Positions 46,665 through 55,178 of a DNA stretch of 64,000 bases are shown here, piece after piece. The position numbers were made by a program, and so were the translations under genes. Source of the DNA: Bacillus sp. AZ43. GTDB taxonomy: Bacteria > Actinomycetota > Actinomycetes > Mycobacteriales > Geodermatophilaceae. The stretch's first letter is position 1. Every line of letters starts with the position of its first letter. Under the pieces are notes generated by a model. It ran no database searches. It was not told the origin of the DNA and saw only the letters and a program-made list of their open reading frames with translations. Location: assembly GCA_004570425.1 (NCBI GenBank), contig SPQJ01000018.1, forward strand, positions 1 through 64,000, read 5' to 3'.

Positions 46665-47299
46665 CCGGTGGCGACGGGTGTGCTGTCCGCCGGCCGTGCC
46701 GTGCCCTCCGGGACGAGACGCCCCACGGCCTCGGGCGACGCCAGGCCGAGGACGAGGATGCGCCACCAGTCGACCAGGGTGGTGTGCAGGTCCACGCGGT
46801 CCGACCGGGCCTCGGACAGCAGCTGCAGCCCGGTGAACGACCCGACGATGACGTTCGCGGCCGCCTCGGGCTGGACCCCCTCGGCCAGCTCCCCGTGCTC
46901 CGCGGCCCGCTCGAGCAGCGTCGTCACGGTGTGCTGCCACGTGCCGTACCCGGCAGGTTCCTCACCCTCGACGAAGGTGAGCTCGATCGCGAGCCGGACG
47001 CTGGCCCGCGCCACGGGGTCGGTCTGCAGCGCTCGTGCGAACTGGTGGCTGAGGTCGATCAGCTCCTGCAGCGGGCCGGCGTCGGACGCCGTGTCGACGT
47101 CCGCGTACCGCCGGTCCTCGGTAAAGATGGCGTGGGCCAGCTCCTCCTTCGACCGGAAGTGGAAGTAGAGGGCGCCCTTCGTCACGCCGGCGGCCTCGAG
47201 GATGTCGGACATCGTGGCCGCCGCGAACCCTCTCTGGGCGAACACCTCGGCGGCGGCGGAGATGAGCGTCTGCCGTGTCTGTACGGCTCGTTCCTGCAT
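46661..47299 (-). CDS. Gamma-butyrolactone receptor-type TetR regulator (ArpA/ScbR-like)
   Basis: 212 residues. The DNA-binding part, RAVQTRQTLISAAAEVFAQR, TMSDILEAAGVTKGALYFHF and RSKEELAHAI, is the characteristic pattern of butyrolactone receptors. The C-terminal DLHTTLVDWWRILVLGLASP keeps the family's Trp-containing helix. It should bind ARE-type operators and let go when the autoregulator appears. A -10-like TAACTT (minus strand, 47387-47392) and GGAGG precede ATG 47299. It lies between the SDR and the afsA-like gene. Confidence 0.92.
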   Translation of the reverse strand: MQERAVQTRQTLISAAAEVFAQRGFAAATMSDILEAAGVTKGALYFHFRSKEELAHAIFTEDRRYADVDTASDAGPLQELIDLSHQFARALQTDPVARASVRLAIELTFVEGEEPAGYGTWQHTVTTLLERAAEHGELAEGVQPEAAANVIVGSFTGLQLLSEARSDRVDLHTTLVDWWRILVLGLASPEAVGRLVPEGTARPADSTPVATG

Positions 47300-47456
47300 G
47301 GGCGTGCCTCCGTGTCCGCCGTCGACTGCGACCTGTGCCGCCCGTGCGGACGCGCGTTCTCGGACCGAGGCGGGGTCGGTGATCGGAAGTTACCGCACGC
47401 GGGCGGACGGGCCCGAGGCCGCGGCCGGTGCCCCGTGCGGGCCACCTCGGCCTCTC

Positions 47457-48398
47457 TCACGCCTTCGTGGGACCGACCCGCACCGTCCCCGTGGCAGCGG
47501 CCTGGCCGCCCTGGCTGATCGTCACGTCGACGCGGCGGCCCTCGCCGTCGACGGCCGGACGACTGGTCAGCAGGATCGGGACGTCGAGCTCGGCGTAGCG
47601 GCCGAAGGCGAGGTCGAAGCCCCTCAGCCGGGGCCAGGACGCGGGGCCGTCGATGCCGGCGGCGGCCAGCGCCGCGTCCATCAGCAGCATCCCGGGGAGG
47701 TGGTCGACGGCGTGGTCGAAGTACGTGGGGTCGGACCGGTCGACCGTCACCAGCGTGGTCCGGGCGTCGCCCTCCGGGGAGGGCTGCGCCGACGGATCGC
47801 GGGCCACGGCCTGGTGCACCGCGGCCGGTGCCGGAGCCGGCCGGCGCATCCGTGCGTAGGCGCCGGGGGAGAGGCAGCGGTAGGTCGCGGTCGCGGTCGC
47901 GATCCGGACGGACCCGCACCAGGCCTCGATGTCGAGGTGCGCGCCGTTGGGCCGACGGGTGGGGCCGTGCAGGTCCACGCGGATGACGAGGACGACGGTC
48001 GTCGGCTCCGGCCGGCGGGGGAGGCGGCTCGCCCCGTACCGGGCGCCGATCGCCAGGAACACGAACTGGTGGCCGAGGGGGACGCCCAGGCGCTCGTGCG
48101 TGAGGCAGATCCCGGCCTGGCGGAGCGACTCCACGAACAGGAGGGGGTGTGGATCCCCGTCGGCTTCCGGCCGGTAGGAGGGGTGCCGCCGGGGCCACTG
48201 CACCGCGACGGCGTAGCGGTCCGGCCCGAGCTCGGTCAGGTCGGTGACCAGCACCTCGGACAGCGCGGCCTTGTGGACGTGTCGCCGGTCGACCGTGCGC
48301 CAGGTGCTCAGCGTCTGCGCCAGCAGCTGCGCCGTATCCCCGTCGATCAGGGGTTCGGCCATCGCGGGCCCTGCGGCCGCCACCCGAAGCTCGGTCAT
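47457..48398 (-). CDS. AfsA-family gamma-butyrolactone (A-factor) synthase
   Basis: 313 residues with two AfsA hotdog repeats: VHKAALSEVLVTDLTELGPD and AVAVQWPRRHPSYRP to LLFVESLRQAGICLTHERLG and VPLGHQFVFLAI; then VDRSDPTYFDHAVDHLPGML and LMDAALAAAG. AfsA joins a beta-ketoacyl thioester with dihydroxyacetone phosphate to begin butyrolactone autoregulator synthesis. ATG 48398 follows GGAGG. The upstream region holds a receptor-operator-like site overlapping a TAATCT -10, so expression is probably under the adjacent receptor. Confidence 0.93.
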   Translation of the reverse strand: MTELRVAAAGPAMAEPLIDGDTAQLLAQTLSTWRTVDRRHVHKAALSEVLVTDLTELGPDRYAVAVQWPRRHPSYRPEADGDPHPLLFVESLRQAGICLTHERLGVPLGHQFVFLAIGARYGASRLPRRPEPTTVVLVIRVDLHGPTRRPNGAHLDIEAWCGSVRIATATATYRCLSPGAYARMRRPAPAPAAVHQAVARDPSAQPSPEGDARTTLVTVDRSDPTYFDHAVDHLPGMLLMDAALAAAGIDGPASWPRLRGFDLAFGRYAELDVPILLTSRPAVDGEGRRVDVTISQGGQAAATGTVRVGPTKA

Positions 48399-48411
48399 CT
48401 GTCCTCCACGA

Positions 48412-48423
48412 CCACACGTGTGG
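48412..48423. promoter_or_regulatory. Perfect 12-bp palindrome in the afsA-like leader
   Basis: CCACACGTGTGG lies between the -10 and the ribosome-binding site of the afsA-like gene. It may be a second regulator site or a leader hairpin. Confidence 0.4.
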
Positions 48424-48432
48424 GCCAGATTA

Positions 48433-48456
48433 CATTCCGCACGGTCGGTTTGTTCG
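48433..48456. promoter_or_regulatory. Butyrolactone-receptor (ARE-like) operator, site 1
   Basis: Read on the minus strand: ACAAACCGACCGTGCGGAAT. It runs into TGTAATCT, an extended -10-like element for the afsA-like gene. The 15-base core CCGCACGGTCGGTTT (48437-48451 on plus) occurs again at 45604-45618. ACAAACCG-type arms match the known style of ArpA/ScbR operators. Confidence 0.7.
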
Positions 48457-48496
48457 ATGCGCGCGGCGTGCCGCCCGGACGGCGCGAAGAGGAAAG

Positions 48497-48524
48497 ACGC
48501 CGCGGGCCCATGGGCCCGCGGCGT
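48497..48524 (-). terminator. Terminator downstream of tRNA-Pro
   Basis: ACGCCGCGGGCCCA and TGGGCCCGCGGCGT form a 28-bp perfect palindrome about 28 bases after the tRNA. On the minus strand CTTTCCTCTTC follows, giving a T-rich tail. Confidence 0.75.
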
Positions 48525-48551
48525 CCACGCCGGATTCCGGCTTCGTCCTGC

Positions 48552-48628
48552 TGGTCGGGGTGACAGGATTTGAACCTGCGGCCTCGTCGTCCCGAACGAC
48601 GCGCGCTACCAAGCTGCGCCACACCCCG
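48552..48628 (-). tRNA. tRNA-Pro, anticodon CGG
   Basis: A full cloverleaf reads on the minus strand: acceptor CGGGGTG with CACCCCG, D-arm GGCGCAGCTTGGTAGCGC, anticodon stem CGTCG/CGACG with loop TTCGGGA (anticodon CGG), T-arm GCAGG-TTCAAAT-CCTGT. Discriminator A and an encoded CCA end at 48552. It decodes CCG. Confidence 0.95.
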
Positions 48629-48682
48629 GTGGTGCGGGGACGAGTCTAGCCGTAGACGCGGCGGGCCCCGGAGGGGGTCCTC

Positions 48683-49594
48683 TCAGCCGTCGCGCGCGGT
48701 GAGCCGGAGCAGCGTCGCCTCCGGCGGGCAGGCGAACCGCACCGGCGCGTACGGGCTGGTGCCGAGGCCCGCGGACACGTGCAGCCAGGTGCCGCTGGGG
48801 TGGCCGGGCGTCGGCTCGCTCCACCGGTGCAGCCAGCGCACCCTGTCCCGGTCGATCCCGCAGTTGGTCACCAGGGCGCCGTAGAACGGGATCCGCAACT
48901 GGCCGCCGTGGGTGTGGCCGCACAGCAGCAGGTCGTACCCGTCGGCGGCGAACCGGTCGAGCACCCGCGGTTCAGGGGAGTGCGCCAGCCCGATCCGCAC
49001 GTCGGCGGCCGGGTCGGCGGGGCCGGCGACGAGGTCGTACCGGTCGCGCCGGAGGTGCGAGTCGTCGACGCCGGCGAAGACGATCCGCCGCCCGCCGACG
49101 GTCAGCTCACCCGTGGCGTTGGTCAGGTCCAGCCAGCCGCGGTCGCGCATGCCGTCGCGGAGGTCACGCCAGGGCAGCTCGTCCCCGTGCACCCGCTTGT
49201 GGTCGGGGAAGAAGTACTTGAACGGGTTCTTCGGCCGCGGTGCGTAGTAGTCGTTGCTGGCCATGACGAAGGCACCCGGCCGGTCCATCAGCGGGCCGAG
49301 CGCGCGCAGCGTCCCGGGGACCGCGTCGTGCCCGGCGAGGTTGTCCCCGGTGTTGATCACGAGGTCGGGCTCCAGGTCCGCGAGACCGGCCACCCAGTCC
49401 TGCTTGGACCGCTGCCCGGCCGTCATGTGCAGATCGGAGATCTGCAGCACGGTCAGCGGGGCAGACCCGGGGGCGAGCACCGGGACGTCGAAGCGGCGCA
49501 GGGTCCAGCGGGTGCGCTCGTAGAGGCTCGCGTAGGCGGTCACCGCCGCGCCGGAGGCGACGGCGGCGGTCGGGAGGGCGGTGTACCAGCGCAC
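48683..49594 (-). CDS. Metallophosphoesterase
   Basis: 303 residues with the calcineurin-like metal motifs: SDLHM near 55, TGDNLAGHD near 82, the Asn in ASNDYY, IGLAHSP and CGHTHGGQLRIP. An N-terminal hydrophobic segment may anchor it in the membrane. Relatives next to ponA2 (Rv3683 type) are conserved across actinobacteria. Substrate unknown. Start ATG 49594. Confidence 0.92.
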   Translation of the reverse strand: MRWYTALPTAAVASGAAVTAYASLYERTRWTLRRFDVPVLAPGSAPLTVLQISDLHMTAGQRSKQDWVAGLADLEPDLVINTGDNLAGHDAVPGTLRALGPLMDRPGAFVMASNDYYAPRPKNPFKYFFPDHKRVHGDELPWRDLRDGMRDRGWLDLTNATGELTVGGRRIVFAGVDDSHLRRDRYDLVAGPADPAADVRIGLAHSPEPRVLDRFAADGYDLLLCGHTHGGQLRIPFYGALVTNCGIDRDRVRWLHRWSEPTPGHPSGTWLHVSAGLGTSPYAPVRFACPPEATLLRLTARDG

Positions 49595-49645
49595 CGGCCG
49601 AGACTACGTGCGACGTGCGATCACCGGCCGTGCCAGGCTGGAGAC

Positions 49646-50098
49646 GTGTCCGACCTGAAGAATCGCCTGCGCGAGGACCTGACCACGGCCATGAAGGCCC
49701 GCGACGAGCTGCGCACCTCGACGTTGCGCATGGTGCTCTCGGCCGTGAGCGCGGAGGAGGTCTCCGGCAAGGAGGCGCGCGAGCTCTCCGACGACGAGGT
49801 CATGGGCGTCCTGCGCCGGGAGGCGAAGAAGCGCCGGGAGGCGGCCGAGGCGTTCGCCGGCGCCGGCCGCGCCGAGCAGGCGCAGCGCGAGGAGGCCGAG
49901 GGGGAGGTCCTGGCCGCCTACCTGCCGGCGCAGCTGGACGACGCCGACCTCGCCGCCCTCGTCGCCGACGTCGTCACCCGCACCGGGGCGTCGGGCATGA
50001 AGGACATGGGCAAGGTCATGGGCGCGGTGCAGGGCGCGGTCGCGGGCCGCGCCGAGGGTGGCCGGGTGGCCGCGGAGGTCCGCCGCCAGCTCGGCTAG
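49646..50098 (+). CDS. GatB/YqeY domain protein
   Basis: 150 residues: VSDLKNRLREDLTTAMKARD, then TSTLRMVLSAVSAEE, AAYLPAQLDDADLAALVADV and GKVMGAVQGAVAGRAEGGRV, the full YqeY pattern. YqeY resembles the tRNA-binding tail of the GatB amidotransferase subunit; function is unproved. GTG 49646 fits the family start. Its TAG shares CTAG with the converging penicillin-binding protein stop. Confidence 0.93.
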   Translation: MSDLKNRLREDLTTAMKARDELRTSTLRMVLSAVSAEEVSGKEARELSDDEVMGVLRREAKKRREAAEAFAGAGRAEQAQREEAEGEVLAAYLPAQLDDADLAALVADVVTRTGASGMKDMGKVMGAVQGAVAGRAEGGRVAAEVRRQLG

Positions 50099-52308
50099 TC
50101 CGACTCGGGCTCGTCCTCGAAGGGCCAGTCCTCGCCGCGACCACGGTCGGTCGGCGGGCCGTCGGCAGTGCCCTCGCCGTCCCCGCCGTCCTCGCCCTCG
50201 CCCTCCGTGGGCGCCTGCTCCTGGTCCGCCGGGACCTCGGGCGCCGTCGGGGCCGGCTCCTCCCGGCTGTCGTCGGGCGCCGTGGGGGCGGGCCGGCCGC
50301 CGTTCAGCAGCGCCGGGTCCCCCGGCGGGAACGGCACCGGAGCCTGGGCGCCGAGGATCGGCGCCATCGCGTCGTGCCAGATGGTGGCCGGCTTGTTGCC
50401 GCCGTAGCCGCCGATGTTCTGGTTCTCTTTGGGGTTGAGCACCATCACGCTGGCGGCGTACTGGGGGGTGTAGCCCACGAAGGCCGCCGACCAGTTGTTC
50501 TGGGAGGTCCCGGTCTTGCCGGCGATCTCGTGCCCGGGGACGGCCGCGCGCGTGCCGGTGCCCTCGGGGCTGGAGACGTCGCCGATGAGGATCTGGTTCA
50601 GCGTCGTCGCCACGCCCGTCGGGATCGCCTCGGGCGTGCAGTTGTCGGTCGGGATCAGCGGCGAGCCGTCGTCCTTGACCACCGGTTCGCCCGCCCGGTC
50701 GAGCACCTGGGTCACCGGCTTCGGATCGCACTGGGTGCCGCTGGCGGCCAGGGTGCTGTACGCGCTGGCCAGGTCGAGCGGGCTGGTCGCCTCCGGGCCC
50801 AGGGTGAACGACCCGAGGTTGCCCGCGATGATGTCGTCGGCCCGGGCGTCCAGGGAGTGCAGACCCATCGCCTGGGCCATGCGCACCGGCTTCTCCACGC
50901 TGCCCAGCTGGTCCTCGAGCGCCAGGAAGTAGGTGTTGGAGGAGCGGACGAGCGCGCCCCGCATGTCGAGCGTCGACGGGTAGCTGCCGGCGTTGGAGAC
51001 GGTGTAGGGCGCACCCCGCGTCCCGCCGTTCTTCTTGTAGACGCGTGACGTGTACGGGTCGCTGGTGGAGATCGTGTGGTTCGCCGTCATGCCCTCGGCC
51101 AGCGCGGCGGCGGCGACGAAGACCTTGTACGTGGAGCCCGCGCCCTGGCTGGCCCGGGCGTTGAGGATGACCGACTCGCACTCGGGGCCGTCGCAGCCGT
51201 ACTGGCGGTTGACGCTCATCGCCAGCAGGTTGCCGGTGCCCGGCTCCACCGCCGTGTACATGCCGGCCAGGGAATCGCCCATCGGCAGGGTGTTGAGGAC
51301 CGCCTGGTCCCCGGCGGCCTGCATGTCCGGCCGCAGGGTGGTCTGGATGGTCATCCCGCCGGTGTTGATCTCGTTGATGTCCAGGCCCAGCCCGCTGAGG
51401 TACTGCAGGACGTAGGCGCAGAAGAAGCCGCCGATCGAGGCGTCGATGCAGCCGTTGGGCGGCGACTGGCCCTCGGCCACCGCGACCGGCTGGCCGAGGA
51501 ACTCGTCGAGCTCGGCGTCGCTGATGTGGCCCAGGCTGTGCATGCGCTGCAGCACCTGGTCGCGCCGCGCGGTGGCGTTCTCCGGGTTGTTCAGCGGGTC
51601 CTGCCGCGTCGGCGTCTGGACCAGTCCGGCGAGCATGGACGCCTGCGGCAGCGTGAGGTCCGCGGCGTTCACGCTGAAGTACTTCTGCGCGGCGGCCTGG
51701 ATGCCGTAGGCGCCGTTGCCGAAGTAGACGATGTTCAGGTAGCGGGTGAGGATCTCGTCCTTGGAGTAGGTGTCCTCGAGAGCCAGCGCCAGGCGGGCCT
51801 CGCGCAGCTTGCGGCCGACGCTCTCCTCGACCGCGGCGGCCTCCTGCTCCGGCGTCGACGCCGTCTGGAGCAGCGTCTGCTTCACCAGCTGCTGGGTGAG
51901 GGTGGAACCGCCCTCCTGGACCGAACCCGCCGCCACGTTCTTGACCAGGGCGCGCACGGTGCCCTGCACGTCGAGCCCGTTGTGGTCGTAGAACCGGGAG
52001 TCCTCGATGTCGACCAGCGCCTGCTTCATGATCGGCGAGATCTGGTCCGGCGTCACCGGCGTCCGGTTGTGCTTGTACAGGTACGTGATCAGGGAGCCGT
52101 CCGCGGCGAGCACCGCGGTGTTCCCGGCGGGCGTCTTGTCGGTGAGCTCGACGGGCAGCGCGTCGAGCAGCGACGCCGAGTTGCGCGCGGCCAGGCCCGA
52201 CCCGCCGACCCACGGGAAGAGCAGCCCGGCCAGCAGCGCGCCGGCGACGACGATCGTCGCGGCGAGCTTCGCGAGGGTACGGGGCAGGGAGGGCGCGTTC
52301 TCCGACAT
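50095..52308 (-). CDS. Bifunctional penicillin-binding protein (PonA2-like)
   Basis: 737 residues, class A PBP. One N-terminal helix (TIVVAGALLAGLLFPWVGG), glycosyltransferase domain (DIEDSRFYDHNG near 95, GGSTLTQQLVKQTLL, RKLREARLALALE), and transpeptidase domain: STYK near 391, SSN near 456, KTGTS near 596. A long acidic Pro/Glu-rich C-tail ends it; no PASTA domain is seen. It makes and cross-links peptidoglycan. Adjacent to the metallophosphoesterase and ArsA-like pair as in mycobacteria. Confidence 0.95.
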   Translation of the reverse strand: MSENAPSLPRTLAKLAATIVVAGALLAGLLFPWVGGSGLAARNSASLLDALPVELTDKTPAGNTAVLAADGSLITYLYKHNRTPVTPDQISPIMKQALVDIEDSRFYDHNGLDVQGTVRALVKNVAAGSVQEGGSTLTQQLVKQTLLQTASTPEQEAAAVEESVGRKLREARLALALEDTYSKDEILTRYLNIVYFGNGAYGIQAAAQKYFSVNAADLTLPQASMLAGLVQTPTRQDPLNNPENATARRDQVLQRMHSLGHISDAELDEFLGQPVAVAEGQSPPNGCIDASIGGFFCAYVLQYLSGLGLDINEINTGGMTIQTTLRPDMQAAGDQAVLNTLPMGDSLAGMYTAVEPGTGNLLAMSVNRQYGCDGPECESVILNARASQGAGSTYKVFVAAAALAEGMTANHTISTSDPYTSRVYKKNGGTRGAPYTVSNAGSYPSTLDMRGALVRSSNTYFLALEDQLGSVEKPVRMAQAMGLHSLDARADDIIAGNLGSFTLGPEATSPLDLASAYSTLAASGTQCDPKPVTQVLDRAGEPVVKDDGSPLIPTDNCTPEAIPTGVATTLNQILIGDVSSPEGTGTRAAVPGHEIAGKTGTSQNNWSAAFVGYTPQYAASVMVLNPKENQNIGGYGGNKPATIWHDAMAPILGAQAPVPFPPGDPALLNGGRPAPTAPDDSREEPAPTAPEVPADQEQAPTEGEGEDGGDGEGTADGPPTDRGRGEDWPFEDEPESD

Positions 52309-52349
52309 CGGCGTCGAATGTACGTGCCGCGGGGGACCCGGGCCCGCGG

Positions 52350-53525
52350 TCAGGCGGGACGCGCGGGGAGGACCCGCGTGCGGGGTGTCCCGGTCGGCGT
52401 GTCGCCGTCCGGACCGGTCAGCGCCTCGGCCATCCCGCGCAGCCCGTCGAGGTCGTGGACGTCGCCGGCGGCGGCCGGGACGGTGCGCACGGCCACCTCC
52501 GGATGGGCACTGGTGAACCGGTCGGCGAGGTGCTGCTCCCGGGTCGCCTGCTGCATCCGCTCGGCGTGCACCCGCAGCGCGGCGGCGGCGAGCTCGGCGC
52601 CCGGACCGCCGGCCTCGGCGACCTCCTCGGCGGCTCCCTCGGCGCGGGTGGCCGACAGCACCGTCGTCGCCGGCGGGTGGGTGCGGTTGAGCACCAGCCC
52701 GGCCAGCGGCATCTGCTCGGCCGACAGCCGGTCGACGAAGTAGGACGCTTCGCGCAGCGCGTCGGGCTCGGGACTGGCGACGACGACGAACCACGTGCCC
52801 GGCCGCCGCAGCAGCTCGTACGTGGCGGTCGCCCGTTCCCGGAAGCCGCCGAACATGGTGTCGAGCGCCGCCACGAACGCGGAGATGTCGCGCAGCAGCT
52901 GCCCGCCGAGGATCTTGGAGATGATCCGGCTGAAGAACAGGAAGCCGGCGCTGGCGAACTTGAAGCCGGCGCGGCTCGGGGCCATGAGGAGCCGGATCAT
53001 GGTCCCGTCCAGGAAGCGGCTCATCCGGTTCGGGGCGTCGAGGAAGTCCAGCGCCGACCGCGACGGCGGGGTGTCGACGATGATCAGGTCCCACTGGTCG
53101 CTGGCCCGCAGCTGCCCCAGCTTCTCCATCGCCATGTACTCCTGCGTCCCGGCGAACGAGGACGAGAGCGACTGGTAGAAGGGGTTCTCGAGGATCTGCT
53201 GGGCCCGCTCGGGCGTGGAGTGCGCGGCGACGACGTCGTCGAACGTCCGCTTCATGTCCAGCATCATGGCGTGGAGCTCGCCCGGTGCCCCCGGGACGTC
53301 GACCCGCCGCGGCTCGTTGTCGAGCTCCACCAGGCCGAGCGACTGGGCCAGCCGCCGGGCGGGGTCGATGGTGAGGACGACGACGGTGCGGCCGGCCTCG
53401 GCGGCGGCCAGCGCGAGCGCCGCGGACGTCGTCGTCTTGCCCACGCCACCGGCGCCGCAGCACACGACGATCCGCGTCTGCGGGTCGGTGATGAGCGCCT
53501 GCAGGTCCATCGGCTGCGCGGTCAC
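52350..53525 (-). CDS. ArsA-like ATPase, second of a pair
   Basis: 391 residues of the ArsA/GET3 family. P-loop GAGGVGKTT at 24-32, [29 protein letters not shown]. No cysteine arsenic-binding set is present, so an arsenite role is unlikely. GTG 53525 overlaps the upstream partner's stop. In mycobacteria the equivalent pair (Rv3679-Rv3680) is a heterodimeric ATPase. The whiB4 gene expected between this and ponA2 is absent; only 41 bases separate them. Confidence 0.93.
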   Translation of the reverse strand: MTAQPMDLQALITDPQTRIVVCCGAGGVGKTTTSAALALAAAEAGRTVVVLTIDPARRLAQSLGLVELDNEPRRVDVPGAPGELHAMMLDMKRTFDDVVAAHSTPERAQQILENPFYQSLSSSFAGTQEYMAMEKLGQLRASDQWDLIIVDTPPSRSALDFLDAPNRMSRFLDGTMIRLLMAPSRAGFKFASAGFLFFSRIISKILGGQLLRDISAFVAALDTMFGGFRERATATYELLRRPGTWFVVVASPEPDALREASYFVDRLSAEQMPLAGLVLNRTHPPATTVLSATRAEGAAEEVAEAGGPGAELAAAALRVHAERMQQATREQHLADRFTSAHPEVAVRTVPAAAGDVHDLDGLRGMAEALTGPDGDTPTGTPRTRVLPARPA

Positions 53526-54514
53526 GGAGCCACCCCGGTCCGGAGGTGCTCCTCGAGCCGCGCGGCCAGCTCGTACAGCGCGCCCAGGTCCATGGGTCCG
53601 GTGAGCAGCGGCAGCTCGACGGTCGGGCGGCCCAGGGCCTCCACCTCGTCGCGGAGGGCGTCCTGACCGGCCCAGCGGCGGGCGTGCTCGGTGACCTCGG
53701 CGGCCAGGGCCGCGGCCAGCTCGGTCCCGCCCGAGAGGTGCGCGGCGGCCAGCGCCGGGGCCAGCTCCTCGGCGCCCAGCCCGCCGTCGGCGGCGCGGGT
53801 GAGCGCGTCGACCGGCAGCACCGGCTCGGTGGCCATGTTCACCACGACCGAGCCGACCGGGAGGCCCGCCTTGGTCAGTTCGGCGATCGCGTCGGCGGTC
53901 TCCTGGACCGGCATGTCCTCCAGCAGCGTGACCAGGTGGACGGCGGTCTGCGGGGAGCGGAGCACCGCCATGACGCCGTCGCTCTGGGTCTTGATCGGGC
54001 CGGAGCGGGCGAGCTGCGACATCTCGGCGGTGACCCCGAGGAAGCGGGTGATCCGGCCGGTCGGCGGGGCGTCGACGACCACGGCGTCGTAGACCTCGCG
54101 CCCGTCGCGCCGCCGGGTGACCGCCTCCTTGATCTTGCCGGTGATCAGCACGTCGCGGAGGCCCGGCGCGATGGCCGTGGCGAAGTCGATGGCGCCCATC
54201 TTGCGCAACGCCCGGCCGGCGCGGCGCAGGTTGTAGAACATGTCGAGGTAGTCGAGCAGCGCCTCCTCGACGTCGATCGCCAGCGCCTTCACCTCGCCGC
54301 CGCCGCGGGCCAGCGCCACCCGGCGCTCCTCGTAGGGCAGCGGCGGGGTGTCGAAGAGCTGCGCGATGCCCTGCCGGCCCTCGGTCTCGACCAGCAGGAC
54401 CGACCGGCCGTCGGCGGCGAGGGCGAGGGCCAGCGCGGCGGCGACGGTGGTCTTCCCGGTCCCGCCCTTGCCGGTGACGACGTGCAGGCGCACGGCGGAC
54501 GGGTCGGGGCTCAC
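53522..54514 (-). CDS. ArsA-like ATPase, first of a pair
   Basis: 330 residues. P-loop GKGGTGKTT at 15-23, [36 protein letters not shown] and [18 protein letters not shown]. The sequence matches the shorter partner of the actinobacterial ArsA-type pair. GTG start at 54514, 41 bases from the divergent DUF4177 gene. Translationally coupled to the following ATPase. Confidence 0.92.
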   Translation of the reverse strand: MSPDPSAVRLHVVTGKGGTGKTTVAAALALALAADGRSVLLVETEGRQGIAQLFDTPPLPYEERRVALARGGGEVKALAIDVEEALLDYLDMFYNLRRAGRALRKMGAIDFATAIAPGLRDVLITGKIKEAVTRRRDGREVYDAVVVDAPPTGRITRFLGVTAEMSQLARSGPIKTQSDGVMAVLRSPQTAVHLVTLLEDMPVQETADAIAELTKAGLPVGSVVVNMATEPVLPVDALTRAADGGLGAEELAPALAAAHLSGGTELAAALAAEVTEHARRWAGQDALRDEVEALGRPTVELPLLTGPMDLGALYELAARLEEHLRTGVAP

Positions 54515-54543
54515 CCGCCCAAGACTAGGAGCACCGCGGGCGC

Positions 54544-54549
54544 TAGCGT
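54544..54549 (+). promoter_or_regulatory. -10 box for leaderless DUF4177/RidA/NUDIX operon
   Basis: TAGCGT ends six bases before ATG 54556 without any ribosome-binding site between. Confidence 0.45.
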
Positions 54550-54555
54550 CGGGCC

Positions 54556-54726
54556 ATGAGCGAAACCGCCCGCCAGAAGTGGGAATACGCCACCATCCCG
54601 CTGCTGGTCCACAACACCAAGGCGATCCTGGACTCCTGGGGTGTCGACGGCTGGGAGCTGGTGACCGTCCTGCCGGGCCCGGGTGGGTCCGACCAGCTGG
54701 TCGCCTACCTCAAGCGCCCGGCATGA
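54556..54726 (+). CDS. Small DUF4177-like protein
   Basis: 56 residues: MSETARQKWEYATIPLLVHN, then TKAILDSWGVDGWELVTVLP and LVAYLKRPA. KWEY..P and GWELV are the features of the DUF4177 family. Homologues (Rv3678A type) are found at this position in mycobacteria. Function unknown. Its TGA overlaps the RidA start. Confidence 0.85.
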   Translation: MSETARQKWEYATIPLLVHNTKAILDSWGVDGWELVTVLPGPGGSDQLVAYLKRPA

Positions 54727-55178
54727 GCTGGCACGCCCGCATGGCGGAGCTGGGCATCCGGCTGCCCGCCGTGGCGGCACCGGTCGCGGCGTACGTCCCC
54801 GCGGTCCGCACCGGCAACCTGGTCTTCACCTCGGGCCAGCTGCCGTTCGTCGACGGCGGCCTGCGGCGCACCGGCAAGGTCGGCGGCTCGGTCGACGTCG
54901 AGGCCGCCGCGGCCGACGCCAAGGTGTGCGCGCTCAACGCGCTGGCCGCGATCGACGACCTGGTCGGGCTGGACTCGGTGGCGCGCGTCGTGCGGGTCGT
55001 GGGCTACGTGGCCAGCGCGGAGGGCTTCAGCGGCCAGCCGCGCGTGGTCAACGGTGCCAGCGAGTTCCTGGGCAAGATCTTCGGCGAGGCCGGGCAGCAC
55101 GCCCGCAGCGCCATCGGTGTCGCCGAGCTGCCGCTGGGCGCGCCGGTGGAGGTCGAGCTCACCGTCGAGCTCCGATGA
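54723..55178 (+). CDS. RidA family protein
   Basis: 151 residues. LVFTSGQLPFVDGGLRRTGK, NALAAIDDLVGLDSVARVVR and ARSAIGVAELPLGAPVEVEL give the RidA/YjgF signature. The canonical catalytic Arg (R in the late RSAIG segment) is present. RidA removes reactive enamine/imine intermediates. It overlaps both neighbours by four bases (ATGA at both ends). Confidence 0.92.
   Translation: MSWHARMAELGIRLPAVAAPVAAYVPAVRTGNLVFTSGQLPFVDGGLRRTGKVGGSVDVEAAAADAKVCALNALAAIDDLVGLDSVARVVRVVGYVASAEGFSGQPRVVNGASEFLGKIFGEAGQHARSAIGVAELPLGAPVEVELTVELR

Noticed and set aside
48497-48524. 28-bp palindrome as an operator for the afsA-like gene
   Set aside because: It lies directly after the tRNA and is followed on the minus strand by a T-rich run, so a tRNA terminator is more likely.
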